Shown piece by piece: positions 23,936-31,837 of a DNA stretch of 36,364 nt. The notes beneath the pieces were generated by a model that saw only the letters and a list, made by a program, of their open reading frames with translations, made no database searches and had not been told where the DNA came from. The position numbers and the translations under genes were made by a program. Source of the stretch: Pseudomonadota bacterium (GTDB taxonomy: Bacteria; Pseudomonadota; Alphaproteobacteria; Rhizobiales; Methylopilaceae); contig JAEWFF010000062.1 of the NCBI GenBank assembly GCA_023388965.1, forward strand, positions 1 through 36,364, written 5' to 3'. How positions within the stretch are numbered: the first letter of the stretch is position 1; each line of letters starts with the position of its first letter.

Positions 23936-24364
23936 TCAGGCCGAGGCGATGTATTCACGCATGGCGCTGGCTTCGTATTCCAGTTCGCCGAGCCTGAATT
24001 TCACCACGTCGCCGATGGACACGATGCCGGCGAGTTGGCCGGCTTCGATGACGGGCATGTGGCGGAAGCGCCCTTCGGTCATGCGCTCCATCAGCGAATG
24101 AAGCGTGTCGGCGCGAGCACACGTCTTTACGGACTTGGTCATGTGCTCGGATATGGGTGCGGACAGCGCGGAGACGCCGAGCCGGGCGATGGCGCGCACG
24201 ATGTCGCGCTCCGAAAGAATGCCGAGGACCGTATTTCCATCCGTCACGACGACCGTTCCGATGCCGCGGCTTTCGAGCGTCCGCGCGGCGTCGCTCAACG
24301 TCTTGCCGGGCGCAAGCGTAACGACATCGTGTCCCTTGATATCGAGTATCGAGGCAACATGCAT
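23936..24364 (-). CDS. CBS-pair domain protein
   Basis: A 142-residue cytoplasmic protein made of two CBS domains (about 1-62 and 70-130), the small ligand-binding module that senses adenosine nucleotides. Marks include LGILSERDIVRAIA in the first domain and RHMPVIEAGQLAGIVSIGDVVKFRLGELE in the second. It has no fused enzyme or channel domain, so it must act through partners or as a ligand sink. ATG 24364 follows AAGGAG. The rhomboid gene lies 76 bases upstream on the same strand, and a joint transcript is possible. Confidence 0.93.
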   Translation of the reverse strand: MHVASILDIKGHDVVTLAPGKTLSDAARTLESRGIGTVVVTDGNTVLGILSERDIVRAIARLGVSALSAPISEHMTKSVKTCARADTLHSLMERMTEGRFRHMPVIEAGQLAGIVSIGDVVKFRLGELEYEASAMREYIASA

Positions 24365-24440
24365 GGGCGCGTCTCCTTAGGGCTTCCCGCGTCGTTCATA
24401 CGCAGCTTCAAGGGAATGATTGCGCGCAATTGCGGCGCGA

Positions 24441-25190
24441 TCAAGCACCGCGGCGAAAGTCGGAGACGCCGAGCGGCAGCTTGGGATCGAAGACCGGAAA
24501 GAGGATGAGCCCGGCGAGGAAACCGCCGATATGGGCTTCCCAGGCGACGAGCGACGGCATGCCCCCGATAGCCGCCGTGACGGCGTAGACGAGGTTGATG
24601 CCGAACCAGATGGCGACGAACACCATGATCTGCGGCGAGCGCACGATGTCCCACAGCGGCACCGCCGGAATGGCGAACGCCGCCCTTCCCCGGCGCCGGA
24701 ACGCACCGAGCGGGCCGCCGGCCTCAAAGACGAAACGAATCGCCGCTGCCGTGAGGCCGGAAATCGCCGCCGACGCGCCGATCATCGGCGTGATCTCGCC
24801 GGTGTGGAACAGAAGATAGAACGCCGCGCCGAGCGCCGCGGTTGCCGCCATGAACAGAAGAAAACGCGTGGCGCCGAATCGCCAGGCGACCGCGCTGCCG
24901 AACGCCAGAAGCCAGATGGAGTTCACGGCAAGATGCATGAAATCGCCGTGCAGGCCGGCATAGGTGACGAATGTCCATATATCCCCGGCCATGCCGCCGG
25001 GAAACGCAAACTGGGTGGCGTCGTAACGCGCCGGAATGAACGCGAACATCAGCAAAAGCTGCATGTCGGCATCCTGCGTCAGCAGATTGCGCGCGACATG
25101 AATCGCCACAAGGGCCGCGATGGTCCAGCCGACCACGGGCGGGGCATTCAGGATGGGTTCGCGGGATGTATCCAAGACAAGGGCTCTCAA
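24441..25190 (-). CDS. Rhomboid family intramembrane serine protease
   Basis: A 249-residue polytopic membrane protein with about six hydrophobic helices. The catalytic dyad is present: S140 in GASAAISG and H221 in EAHIGGFLAG, with the conserved H86-x3-N90 (HLAVN) stabilising the oxyanion. It cleaves transmembrane segments of client proteins; the client is unknown. A basic loop (FRRRGR, about 165-170) lies between the serine and histidine helices. The first codon of the frame is TTG at 25190; no ATG is available near it. It is divergent from the PilZ gene. Confidence 0.9.
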   Translation of the reverse strand: MRALVLDTSREPILNAPPVVGWTIAALVAIHVARNLLTQDADMQLLLMFAFIPARYDATQFAFPGGMAGDIWTFVTYAGLHGDFMHLAVNSIWLLAFGSAVAWRFGATRFLLFMAATAALGAAFYLLFHTGEITPMIGASAAISGLTAAAIRFVFEAGGPLGAFRRRGRAAFAIPAVPLWDIVRSPQIMVFVAIWFGINLVYAVTAAIGGMPSLVAWEAHIGGFLAGLILFPVFDPKLPLGVSDFRRGA

Positions 25191-25300
25191 AACTCAAATG
25201 TGAGGGGACGCGCGACAAAAGCAAGCAGCAAACGCCGCAGGCGGCACAGGTCTGTTCTCATAGATCGTTAACCGCGTCTGCCTATCGTCCTGCAAGATGG

Positions 25301-25945
25301 ATGAACCGGCTGTTCCGGTTTTTGGCTCGGACACGCGTCTTGCAACCACAACCGGCACCTAAACAACGTCCGCTTGAGCATCGTCGGCATGCGCGTGTGA
25401 AGGTGGCCCTGCTCGGCCGTTATATGTTGAGCGACCGGCGCGAATATCCATGCCAGACGATCGACATCTCGCCGGGCGGGCTGTCGATGACCGCGAGCGT
25501 TCTCGGCAATCCGGGCGAGCGGGTCGTGGCCTATTTCGACCATATCGGCCGTGTGGAAGGCGTGCTCGTGCGCACCTTCATGAACGGTTTTGCCATGACG
25601 ATCGCGGCAACGCCCCGCAAGCGCGAAAAACTGGCCGACCAGTTGACCTGGCTCGCCAACCGCCAGGTGCTGGGCCTGCCCGAAGACCGCCGCCACGAGC
25701 GCCTTTCGCCGCAGAACACGCGGTCTTTCCTCGTCATGCCCGACGGCCGCGAACTTGCCTGCCGCGTGGTCGACGTCTCGCTGTCCGGCGCGGCCGTGCA
25801 TATCGAGACCCAGCCGCCGCTCGGAACCCCGGTCACGCTCGGCCGCACCGCCGCCAAGGTCGTCCGTCATATCGACGGCGGCGTCGCGGTCGAGTTCGCG
25901 CGTCCGCAGGACATCGACACGCTGCGCGAGCAATTCGGCGGCTAA
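25301..25945 (+). CDS. Tandem PilZ domain protein (c-di-GMP receptor candidate)
   Basis: A 214-residue soluble protein with two PilZ domains and no other module. Domain 1 (about 27-105) has RRHAR (R28, R32) and DISPGG (D55, S57, G60). Domain 2 (about 130-205) has RRHER (R130, R134) and DVSLSG (D158, S160, G163). Both therefore keep the RxxxR and DxSxxG motifs that bind cyclic di-GMP. The short N-terminus MNRLFRFLARTRVL is amphipathic and basic. ATG 25301 is chosen because the frame upstream shows no conserved features, although it is open from 25166. A LapG-like protease gene follows 161 bases later on the same strand. Confidence 0.9.
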   Translation: MNRLFRFLARTRVLQPQPAPKQRPLEHRRHARVKVALLGRYMLSDRREYPCQTIDISPGGLSMTASVLGNPGERVVAYFDHIGRVEGVLVRTFMNGFAMTIAATPRKREKLADQLTWLANRQVLGLPEDRRHERLSPQNTRSFLVMPDGRELACRVVDVSLSGAAVHIETQPPLGTPVTLGRTAAKVVRHIDGGVAVEFARPQDIDTLREQFGG

Positions 25946-26106
25946 AACCGCTTTTCTCAGGAAAAACAGAGCTTGAGCCTCATGCGGAGAGCCCGCCCGC
26001 ATGGCTAACAGGCTATTACCGCAATACGTAGATTTGCGCTTCTGTACTTAGACCGGCCTCAAAGTATATCTGCCAAAGTGCACGCAATGGACAGGGGAGA
26101 CGTCCA

Positions 26107-26745
26107 ATGCGTTGCGTTGCGTATACTTCAACTTGCAAAGTATTTGCGGGAATTACCGCGATTTTGTTTGCAGGGTTTATCTCTATCGGTGCATTCGCTG
26201 CCGAAGCGACAGCAAAGCCGAACATGAAAGTCATGGGCAGCGCACGCGCGCCCATCGGCCATACGGTGTTCTGCTCGCAAAACCCGGAAGATTGCCAGGG
26301 CAAGGGCAACCGGACCGCCAGGATCGTTCTGGACAGCGTCAACTTCGCCCAGCTCGTCGGCATCAACCGCGACATCAACCAGCAGATCGCCCCGGTCACG
26401 GACGCCGAACTCTATGGCGTTGCGGAATACTGGACCTATCCGGTCAACCAGCAGGGCGATTGCGAGGATTATGTCCTCCTCAAGCGCAAAGCGCTGATCG
26501 AGGCGGGCTGGGACCCTTCGGCCCTGCTCATCACCGTCGTGCGCGACGAAAAGGGCGACGGCCACGCCGTTCTGACGGTCGTGACCGACCGCGGCGATCT
26601 CGTGCTCGACAATCAGCGCGAGGCAGTCCTGCCGTGGCAGCAGACCGGCTACGAATACGTCAAGCGCCAGTCGCAGGCCGATCCGAAAGCCTGGGTCTAT
26701 GTCGGCCCGGCGCGTCCGGATGCCGGCGTCGCCAGCGCGCGCTGA
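26107..26745 (+). CDS. Periplasmic transglutaminase-like cysteine protease (LapG-like, BTLCP family)
   Basis: A 212-residue protein with a signal peptide (about 1-31, cleavage near FAAEA). It has the Cys-His-Asp triad of the bacterial transglutaminase-like cysteine proteinases: C119 in QQGDCEDYVLLK, H153 in GDGHAVLTV and D168 in LVLDN. LapG of this family clips surface adhesins under cyclic di-GMP control. Here a LapD receptor is not visible, so the substrate is unknown. A GGGGAG ribosome site precedes ATG 26107. The upstream 160 bases are relatively AT-rich, and the gene ends before the hairpin repeats at 26801-26896. Confidence 0.88.
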   Translation: MRCVAYTSTCKVFAGITAILFAGFISIGAFAAEATAKPNMKVMGSARAPIGHTVFCSQNPEDCQGKGNRTARIVLDSVNFAQLVGINRDINQQIAPVTDAELYGVAEYWTYPVNQQGDCEDYVLLKRKALIEAGWDPSALLITVVRDEKGDGHAVLTVVTDRGDLVLDNQREAVLPWQQTGYEYVKRQSQADPKAWVYVGPARPDAGVASAR

Positions 26746-26800
26746 ACACAGGAACCGCGTCCGGGTCGCACCCCTCCCCGTCCCCACGACCAGGCCGCGA

Positions 26801-26896
26801 GAGGGCCGTCTCCTCCCCGAGACGGCCCTCATCTTTTAGTTTTGCGCGAAACGCGCAGGTGCCGTCTCTTCCCCGACACGGCCCTCATCTTTTAGT
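26801..26896 (+). terminator. Duplicated terminator-like hairpin after the LapG-like gene
   Basis: Copy 1 has a perfect 12-base-pair stem GAGGGCCGTCTC/GAGACGGCCCTC (26801-26812 with 26819-26830) and the tail ATCTTTTAGTTTTG. Copy 2, 56 bases on (26861-26896), repeats GCCGTCTC, TCCCCGA and ACGGCCCTCATCTTTTAGT with one mispair in the stem. A small GCGCG/CGCGC hairpin lies between them. The duplication ends 23 bases before the PAP2 gene. Confidence 0.75.
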
Positions 26897-26919
26897 CCCA
26901 AGCGCGCTATGAACACCCG

Positions 26920-27588
26920 ATGTCCGACAGCGCGAATCTACGCGGCTTCATCCCGCCAGCCATTCTTCTGATCGCCTTCGCCGCGTTGGCCATGGCGATG
27001 GGATGCGGCGCGCTGGAAGTTCCGGACGAGCGCCTGATGCTGGCGCTGCGTACCGACGACCTGCACGACCCGCTCGGCCCGCCAAGCGTGGAAAGACTGG
27101 GCGTCGCGATCACCCATCTCGGCGATTACTGGACCATCACGGCGGTCACGGGCGCCATCATTGTTTTCCTGCTGCTGCGGCGGCGGCAGGCGAGTGCGCT
27201 TCTGATCTTCTCGGCGGTTGCGGGCGGCGCACTTCTCAACGAGCTGCTCAAGGCGCTGTTCGAGCGGGCGCGGCCCGATCTCATCGCGCATATCGTCGAG
27301 GTCCATTCACTGAGTTTTCCGAGCGGCCACGCAATGTCGACGGCAACACTCTATCTGACGCTCGGGGCGCTGCTGGCGCGGACGCGCAAGAGCCCGGCCC
27401 TGCGCGGCACGATCGTCGCCACGGCGATTGTCATTACATGTGCGGTCGGGATCAGCCGCGTCTATCTCGGCGTGCACTGGCCGAGCGATGTGCTCGGCGG
27501 CTGGCTTGCCGGAGGCGCGTGGGCGCTTCTGTGCTGGGAAATCGCGCGCCGCCTGCAAAAACGCGGCGCAATCGAAAAACCGGATTAA
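26920..27588 (+). CDS. PAP2 family phosphatase (membrane)
   Basis: A 222-residue inner-membrane protein of the type 2 phosphatidic acid phosphatase family, with about six hydrophobic helices. The three active-site motifs are complete: KALFERARP (KxxxxxxRP, about 110-118), PSGH (about 131-134) and SRVYLGVHWPSD (SRxxxxxHxxxD, about 178-189). It probably removes phosphate from lipid phosphates such as phosphatidate, undecaprenyl pyrophosphate or phosphatidylglycerol phosphate on the outer face. The exact lipid is unknown. No clear ribosome site precedes ATG 26920. Its stop overlaps the convergent DUF3126 stop. Confidence 0.92.
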   Translation: MSDSANLRGFIPPAILLIAFAALAMAMGCGALEVPDERLMLALRTDDLHDPLGPPSVERLGVAITHLGDYWTITAVTGAIIVFLLLRRRQASALLIFSAVAGGALLNELLKALFERARPDLIAHIVEVHSLSFPSGHAMSTATLYLTLGALLARTRKSPALRGTIVATAIVITCAVGISRVYLGVHWPSDVLGGWLAGGAWALLCWEIARRLQKRGAIEKPD

Positions 27589-27800
27589 ACCGTGTCCAGA
27601 TCCTCGGACAGGATCGCCATCGTGAAATTGTAGGACAGTTCGCCGTCCTCATCGTCGCGGAACAGGACGCCGGTGAAATCCTCGCCGATATAGACTTCGG
27701 CCGAATCCATCTTCCTCGGGCGGGCAACGACGCGGATCGCCGGATTGCCGAAAGCGCGGCGCAGATAGGCCTGGATTTTCTCGAGCTCTTTCTTGTCCAC
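27585..27800 (-). CDS. DUF3126 family small protein
   Basis: A 71-residue cytoplasmic protein. It starts at GTG 27800 with GAGGA about 9 bases upstream, and reads MDKKELEKIQAYLRRAFGNP followed by IRVVARPRKMDSAEVYIGEDFTGVLF in the usual family pattern. DUF3126 has no known function and is restricted mainly to alphaproteobacteria. Its place directly after cysE on the same strand (64 bases) is common in Rhizobiales and suggests cotranscription. The stop overlaps that of the PAP2 gene on the other strand. Confidence 0.88.
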   Translation of the reverse strand: MDKKELEKIQAYLRRAFGNPAIRVVARPRKMDSAEVYIGEDFTGVLFRDDEDGELSYNFTMAILSEDLDTV

Positions 27801-27864
27801 GCGCGTCGTCCTCGGATCGTTTCAACGGGTCGGGTGTGGCATGGGCACGCCGCACCCGCAACCC

Positions 27865-28707
27865 TCAAATGACAGGGTCGAAAATGTCGGGATCGGTCAG
27901 CATGTGGTCCATGCTGCGCGACGGGTCCGCGCAGGGTGCGCGGCCGACCACGCGGGCCGGAACGCCGGCCACGGTGACGCATTTGGGCACCGGATGAAGC
28001 ACGACCGAGCCGGCGGCAACGCGCGAGCCGGCGCCGATCTCGATATTGCCGAGAATATTGGCGCCCGCGCCGATGAGAACGCCGCGGCGGATTTTCGGAT
28101 GGCGGTCGCCGCTTTCCTTGCCGGTGCCGCCGAGCGTGACGTTCTGCAGGATCGAGACATCGTCCTCGATCACCGCCGTCGCGCCGATGACGACACCCGT
28201 TCCATGATCGATGAACACGCCCTTGCCGATCGGCACGGCGGGATGGATGTCGATCTGAAGCGCGGCGGAAACGCGGCTCTGGATATACAGCGCCATGTCC
28301 TTACGCCCGTCCTTCCAGAGGCGGTGCGAAAAACGCTGCGCCTGGAGCGCGTGGAAACCCTTGAAATACAGCACCGCTTCGAGGAAGCGGTCGCAGACGG
28401 GATCGCGGTCGAGGACGGCGGCGAGATCCGCGCGAATGGCAAGCCCGATCTGCGGATCGGCGGCAAGCGCATCCTCAAAAGCCTGGCCGATCAGGCCGTC
28501 GTTCATTTCCGGCGTTTCCAGCCGCGCCGCGATGCGGGCGGCCACGGCGGATTCGAGCGTGTCGTGGAAAAGAATGACGGCATGAACCAGGCCCGCGAGT
28601 TGCGGCTCGCGCACGACGACAAGCTCGGCCTCGGCCCGAAGCTGTTCCCAGATCGGATCGACGGAGGTGAGCGCGGCCCGGCCACGCGGATTAACGGTCT
28701 GGCTCAT
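27865..28707 (-). CDS. cysE: Serine O-acetyltransferase
   Basis: Makes O-acetylserine from serine and acetyl-CoA, the committed step of cysteine synthesis, usually feedback-inhibited by cysteine. The 280-residue protein has the N-terminal helical domain (about 1-135) with ILFHDTLESAVA and VLYFKGFHALQAQR, then the left-handed beta-helix of hexapeptide repeats (about 140-245) with DIHPAVPIGKGVFIDHGTG, ILQNVTLGGTGKESGDRHPKI and the late VAGVPARVVG. The active-site aspartate and histidines (DIHPA, DHGTG) are present. ATG 28707 is preferred to GTG 28710. DUF3126 follows on the same strand. Confidence 0.97.
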   Translation of the reverse strand: MSQTVNPRGRAALTSVDPIWEQLRAEAELVVVREPQLAGLVHAVILFHDTLESAVAARIAARLETPEMNDGLIGQAFEDALAADPQIGLAIRADLAAVLDRDPVCDRFLEAVLYFKGFHALQAQRFSHRLWKDGRKDMALYIQSRVSAALQIDIHPAVPIGKGVFIDHGTGVVIGATAVIEDDVSILQNVTLGGTGKESGDRHPKIRRGVLIGAGANILGNIEIGAGSRVAAGSVVLHPVPKCVTVAGVPARVVGRAPCADPSRSMDHMLTDPDIFDPVI

Positions 28708-28894
28708 CACGATTTTCCCGATAAACGGCTGTCCAGCACACGGAACTGAACGGCCTCTAAAGCCCTATGTAAGCTCGATGGGCGCCGGGGGAAACCCTCC
28801 GCATCAACAAGCGGCACCCCCGCATCCGGTTCCGCTCGATTGTGACACGGCGATAACATAGCGTTGCTTCCAGAAGCTTGCTCAGGAGCGTGGA

Positions 28895-29302
28895 ATGTCG
28901 AAGGAAAAGCGCGTTTTGAAGGAAATTGCCGGGCTCGATCTGTCGAAGGAAGCCCGTGACGCCGCCGAGGCCCTGCTTGCGAGCAAGGATGGGCGGGACA
29001 GCCTCGCCGCCGTACTGAACGCTGCCATTCTGAACGCCGCGTCCAAGCTCAAGGCAAAGCCCGCAGCGGCTGCGAGCGCGGCCGCGCCGGCGGCGGAAAA
29101 GGCCAGCAAAGACAAGAAGAAGGACAAGAAAGAGAAGAAGGCGAAGAAAGAGAAGAAGGCTGACGCCAAGGACGCCAAGAAGGACAGGAAAGTGAAGAAG
29201 ACCAAGGACGGGAAGCCCGGCGCCAAGGCCGCCATCCCGGCGGTGAAGGCGGCTGCGCCCGCGGACAAGGGCAGCGAGCCGCCCGTTTCGCCTTCGGCCT
29301 GA
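28895..29302 (+). CDS. Lysine/alanine-rich histone H1-like protein
   Basis: A 135-residue protein in two parts. Residues 1-55 form a short folded-looking helical segment (LKEIAGLDLSKEARDAAEAL). Residues about 52-128 are a low-complexity tail of Lys, Ala, Asp and Pro, with a core rich in KK pairs (about 68-107). The composition resembles histone H1-like and AlgP-type proteins that bind DNA or RNA without sequence preference, but no such function is shown. A CAGGAG ribosome site lies about 7 bases before ATG 28895. The N-terminal part argues that this is a true gene and not a repeat artefact. The 184-base upstream gap holds no clear promoter. Confidence 0.78.
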   Translation: MSKEKRVLKEIAGLDLSKEARDAAEALLASKDGRDSLAAVLNAAILNAASKLKAKPAAAASAAAPAAEKASKDKKKDKKEKKAKKEKKADAKDAKKDRKVKKTKDGKPGAKAAIPAVKAAAPADKGSEPPVSPSA

Positions 29303-29350
29303 GTTGGGGGCGGCCCGCGTATTTACCCATCCGGGTCCACGCGCAGCATA

Positions 29351-29407
29351 CCCTCATCCCGCTCGATGCTGCGCATCGAGTCGGCCTTCTCCCTCAAGGG
29401 GAGAAGG
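29351..29407. repeat. Fragment of a palindromic mosaic element
   Basis: It begins CCCTCATCC like the elements at 21948 and 35748. It contains hairpin CTCGATGC/GCATCGAG (29362-29369 with 29373-29380) and hairpin CCTTCTCCC/GGGAGAAGG (29385-29393 with 29399-29407). It lies between the convergent lysine-rich and alpha/beta hydrolase genes and could serve as a terminator for either. Confidence 0.65.
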
Positions 29408-29443
29408 GAACGGAGTTCGCCCGTGCTTCCACGAGAATAGCTA

Positions 29444-30196
29444 TCAGGCCCGGGCCGTCAGGAAGGCCACGACGCCCTGCTTGAACGCCGGATCGGCGAC
29501 CGATTTGTTGTGGTCCTTGCCGGGAATCGGCAGGACTTCCGCACCCGGAATGGCATCGGCCAGAGCCTGCGGGTCGCCGGCCACGACATCTTCCGTGCCG
29601 ACGGCGACGAGAACCGGCATGCTCAACCCGCCGACCATCTCCGCCGTCAGCGGCAGGCGCGGCGAGCGGATGACGGCGGCGAGCGCCTTCAGATCGCTCT
29701 TCGTATTCTCGGCGAACACACGGAAGACGCGGGAATAAGGATCGGTGACGTCGTCGCGGTGCGGCGCTTCGAGCGCGGCCGCGATCTCATCCGATTTCGA
29801 GGCCCCGCCGAACAGCCGCGCGCCCATGCCGCCAATGACGAGACTGCGGACCCGTTCGGGATTGGTGATGGCAAGATAGGCCGCAACCCGTGCGCCCATG
29901 GAAAAGCCGATCAGATCCGCCTTTTCGATGTTCAGATGACCGAGCAGAGCGAGCGTGTCCTTTGCCATATCGCCGATCGTGTAGCGGTCCGGATCGTAGA
30001 GCTTGTCGCTCTGCCCATGGCCGCGATGATCGAAAGCGATGACGCGGTAGCCGGCCGACACCAGAGTCTCGACCCATTTCGTGCCGACCCAGTTCACGGT
30101 GAGATTCGAAGCGAAGCCGTGAATGAGCACGACCGGATCGCCCTGCCCCTCGTCGACATAATTCAGATTGAGGCCGTCCGAGGAAAAGCTTGGCAT
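29444..30196 (-). CDS. Alpha/beta-fold hydrolase
   Basis: A 250-residue cytoplasmic hydrolase. The fold is clear: VVLIHGFASN (oxyanion hole, about 22-31), VIAFDHRGHGQSDK, the nucleophile elbow GFSMGARVA with Ser about 98, VAVGTEDVVAGDP carrying the catalytic acid, and the catalytic His in GKDHNKS near 228. Relatives include esterases, epoxide or haloacid hydrolases and lactone hydrolases, so the substrate cannot be told. ATG 30196 has only a weak ribosome site. The gene is divergent from the zinc-finger gene with 110 bases between starts. Confidence 0.9.
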   Translation of the reverse strand: MPSFSSDGLNLNYVDEGQGDPVVLIHGFASNLTVNWVGTKWVETLVSAGYRVIAFDHRGHGQSDKLYDPDRYTIGDMAKDTLALLGHLNIEKADLIGFSMGARVAAYLAITNPERVRSLVIGGMGARLFGGASKSDEIAAALEAPHRDDVTDPYSRVFRVFAENTKSDLKALAAVIRSPRLPLTAEMVGGLSMPVLVAVGTEDVVAGDPQALADAIPGAEVLPIPGKDHNKSVADPAFKQGVVAFLTARA

Positions 30197-30306
30197 TTCA
30201 AACCCATGGAAGAATGACTGAAGGAATGACAGGCGGGACGAATAGCCGCTCGCAATCCGTGGATGAAGCCGTTATTTTGCCGCCACCAAGCAAGGGGACG
30301 AGAAAC

Positions 30307-30564
30307 GTGGCCGATATCCGCACGCCGCATTATCACAACACCGCCGGGCACCGCATCATCGAGATCAGCGCGCGCGAATTCATGTGCATCGGCGCAATAC
30401 CACCTTACGACCATCCGCATGTTTTCCTCGATATGGGCGACGATGAGGAAATGGTCTGCCCCTATTGCTCGACGCTCTATCGCTTCAATCCGAAACTGAA
30501 GGCAGGCACGAGCAAGCCCGACGATTGCGCCTGGCAGCCCGATTCCGCGCAAGCCCTCGCGTGA
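30307..30564 (+). CDS. Small zinc-finger (zf-CHCC) protein
   Basis: An 85-residue protein of the CHCC zinc-finger family, the same fold as the mitochondrial complex I subunit NDUFS6. The four ligands are Cys (EFMCIGA), His (PPYDHPHVF) and the pair in MVCPYCSTLY. The start is GTG 30307 with AGGGGA 9 bases upstream. The frame is open back to 30190, but that part has no conservation features. A role in respiration or iron-sulfur assembly is only inferred from the eukaryotic relative. It overlaps nothing and is followed 4 bases later by the FAD monooxygenase gene, so the two form an operon. Confidence 0.88.
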   Translation: MADIRTPHYHNTAGHRIIEISAREFMCIGAIPPYDHPHVFLDMGDDEEMVCPYCSTLYRFNPKLKAGTSKPDDCAWQPDSAQALA

Positions 30565-30568
30565 TTGC

Positions 30569-31732
30569 GTGCCCGCCGCGCGCCCGATCGTCATCGCGGG
30601 CGCCGGTATCGGCGGGCTGACGCTCGCCCTTTCGCTGGCCAGGCGCGGTATTTCAAGCCTCATCGTCGAACGCGCACCGAAGCTTGAGGAGATCGGCGCG
30701 GGCCTGCAGATTTCGCCCAACGCATCGCGGGTGCTCGACCAATTGGGCCTCGGCCCGGAAGTGGACGAGGCCGGCATTCAGCCCGGCGCGATCAGTCTGA
30801 TCGGCGGACGCAGCGGCAAAATCCTCACCGAACTGAAGCTCGGCTTCTCCACGCAGACCCGTTGGGGAGCGCCCTATCGCCTGATCCACCGGGCGCGGCT
30901 GCAAACCATTCTGGCGCGCGCGGCGGTCCGGAACGGCCTGTCGATCCGGCTCGGCACCGAACTTGCGGATTTCGCCGAAACCGGCGGTGGCGTCGTCGTT
31001 CATCTGCGCTCGCCCGTCGCCAACGAGACGGTCGCGGCACGCGGACTGATCGGCGCTGACGGCGTGCGCTCGCTCGTGCGTACGCGCATGGGCGGGGGCG
31101 ATCTCAGATTTTCCGGACAGGTGGCCTGGCGCGCGACCCTGCCGGCCGGCGGCGGCCGCGACACCCAGCTCTGGCTCGGCCCCGGCGCCCACCTCGTCAC
31201 CTATCCGCTCGACCGGTCGGGCCTTCTGAACGTCGTCGCGGTGACGCATGGCGAACATCCCGGCGACGGCTGGGCGCGCCCCGGCGATCCGGACGATCTC
31301 ATGCGCGCGTTCGAGACCTGGGTGCCGGGCGTGAAGCGGATGCTCGGCGCCGCGCCCGAATGGCTGACCTGGCCGCTTTACGACAGCGCCGAGCCCGTGG
31401 CGTGGAGCAAAGGACCGGTGACATTGATCGGCGATGCCGCACACCCGGTTCTTCCGCATCTGGCGCAAGGCGCGGCCATGGCCATCGAGGACGCCGCGGT
31501 CCTGGCGGCGCGCATCGCCGACGCCCCCCGCAATATCGAACGGGCCTTCCGCGCCTATGAAGCGGAGCGCACCGCCCGCACCACGCGCGTCCAGAAGGAG
31601 GCGCGGCGCAATGGCGAAATCTACCGGCTCGGCGGACTGGCGGCCAAAGCGCGCGATTTCGTCCTTGGCCGCATGAGCCAGGAAAGCCTCGCCGCACGCT
31701 TCGACTGGCTGTACGGGTATCGGGCGCAGTGA
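30569..31732 (+). CDS. FAD-dependent monooxygenase (salicylate hydroxylase/UbiH superfamily)
   Basis: A 387-residue class A flavoprotein monooxygenase. It has the FAD motif GAGIGGLTLALSLARRG (about 11-27) ending in VERAP, the central LIGADGVRSLVRTR (DG motif, about 158-171) and the second FAD motif LIGDAAHPVLPHLAQGAAMAIEDAA (GD motif, about 289-313). Such enzymes use NAD(P)H and oxygen to hydroxylate aromatic rings. The substrate is unknown; no catabolic neighbours are seen. The start is GTG 30569, 4 bases after the zinc-finger stop. The C-terminal helix ends at a normal length for the salicylate-hydroxylase-like group. Confidence 0.93.
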   Translation: MPAARPIVIAGAGIGGLTLALSLARRGISSLIVERAPKLEEIGAGLQISPNASRVLDQLGLGPEVDEAGIQPGAISLIGGRSGKILTELKLGFSTQTRWGAPYRLIHRARLQTILARAAVRNGLSIRLGTELADFAETGGGVVVHLRSPVANETVAARGLIGADGVRSLVRTRMGGGDLRFSGQVAWRATLPAGGGRDTQLWLGPGAHLVTYPLDRSGLLNVVAVTHGEHPGDGWARPGDPDDLMRAFETWVPGVKRMLGAAPEWLTWPLYDSAEPVAWSKGPVTLIGDAAHPVLPHLAQGAAMAIEDAAVLAARIADAPRNIERAFRAYEAERTARTTRVQKEARRNGEIYRLGGLAAKARDFVLGRMSQESLAARFDWLYGYRAQ

Positions 31733-31837
31733 AGCCTTTCATTGACTTTTGCGGGCGGCCAGCGCACATAGCGCCCATCGCTTCAGCGATTTGCGACATC
31801 GAGGCCGCGTAAACGGGACTTTTCGCCGTCCTGCCCG

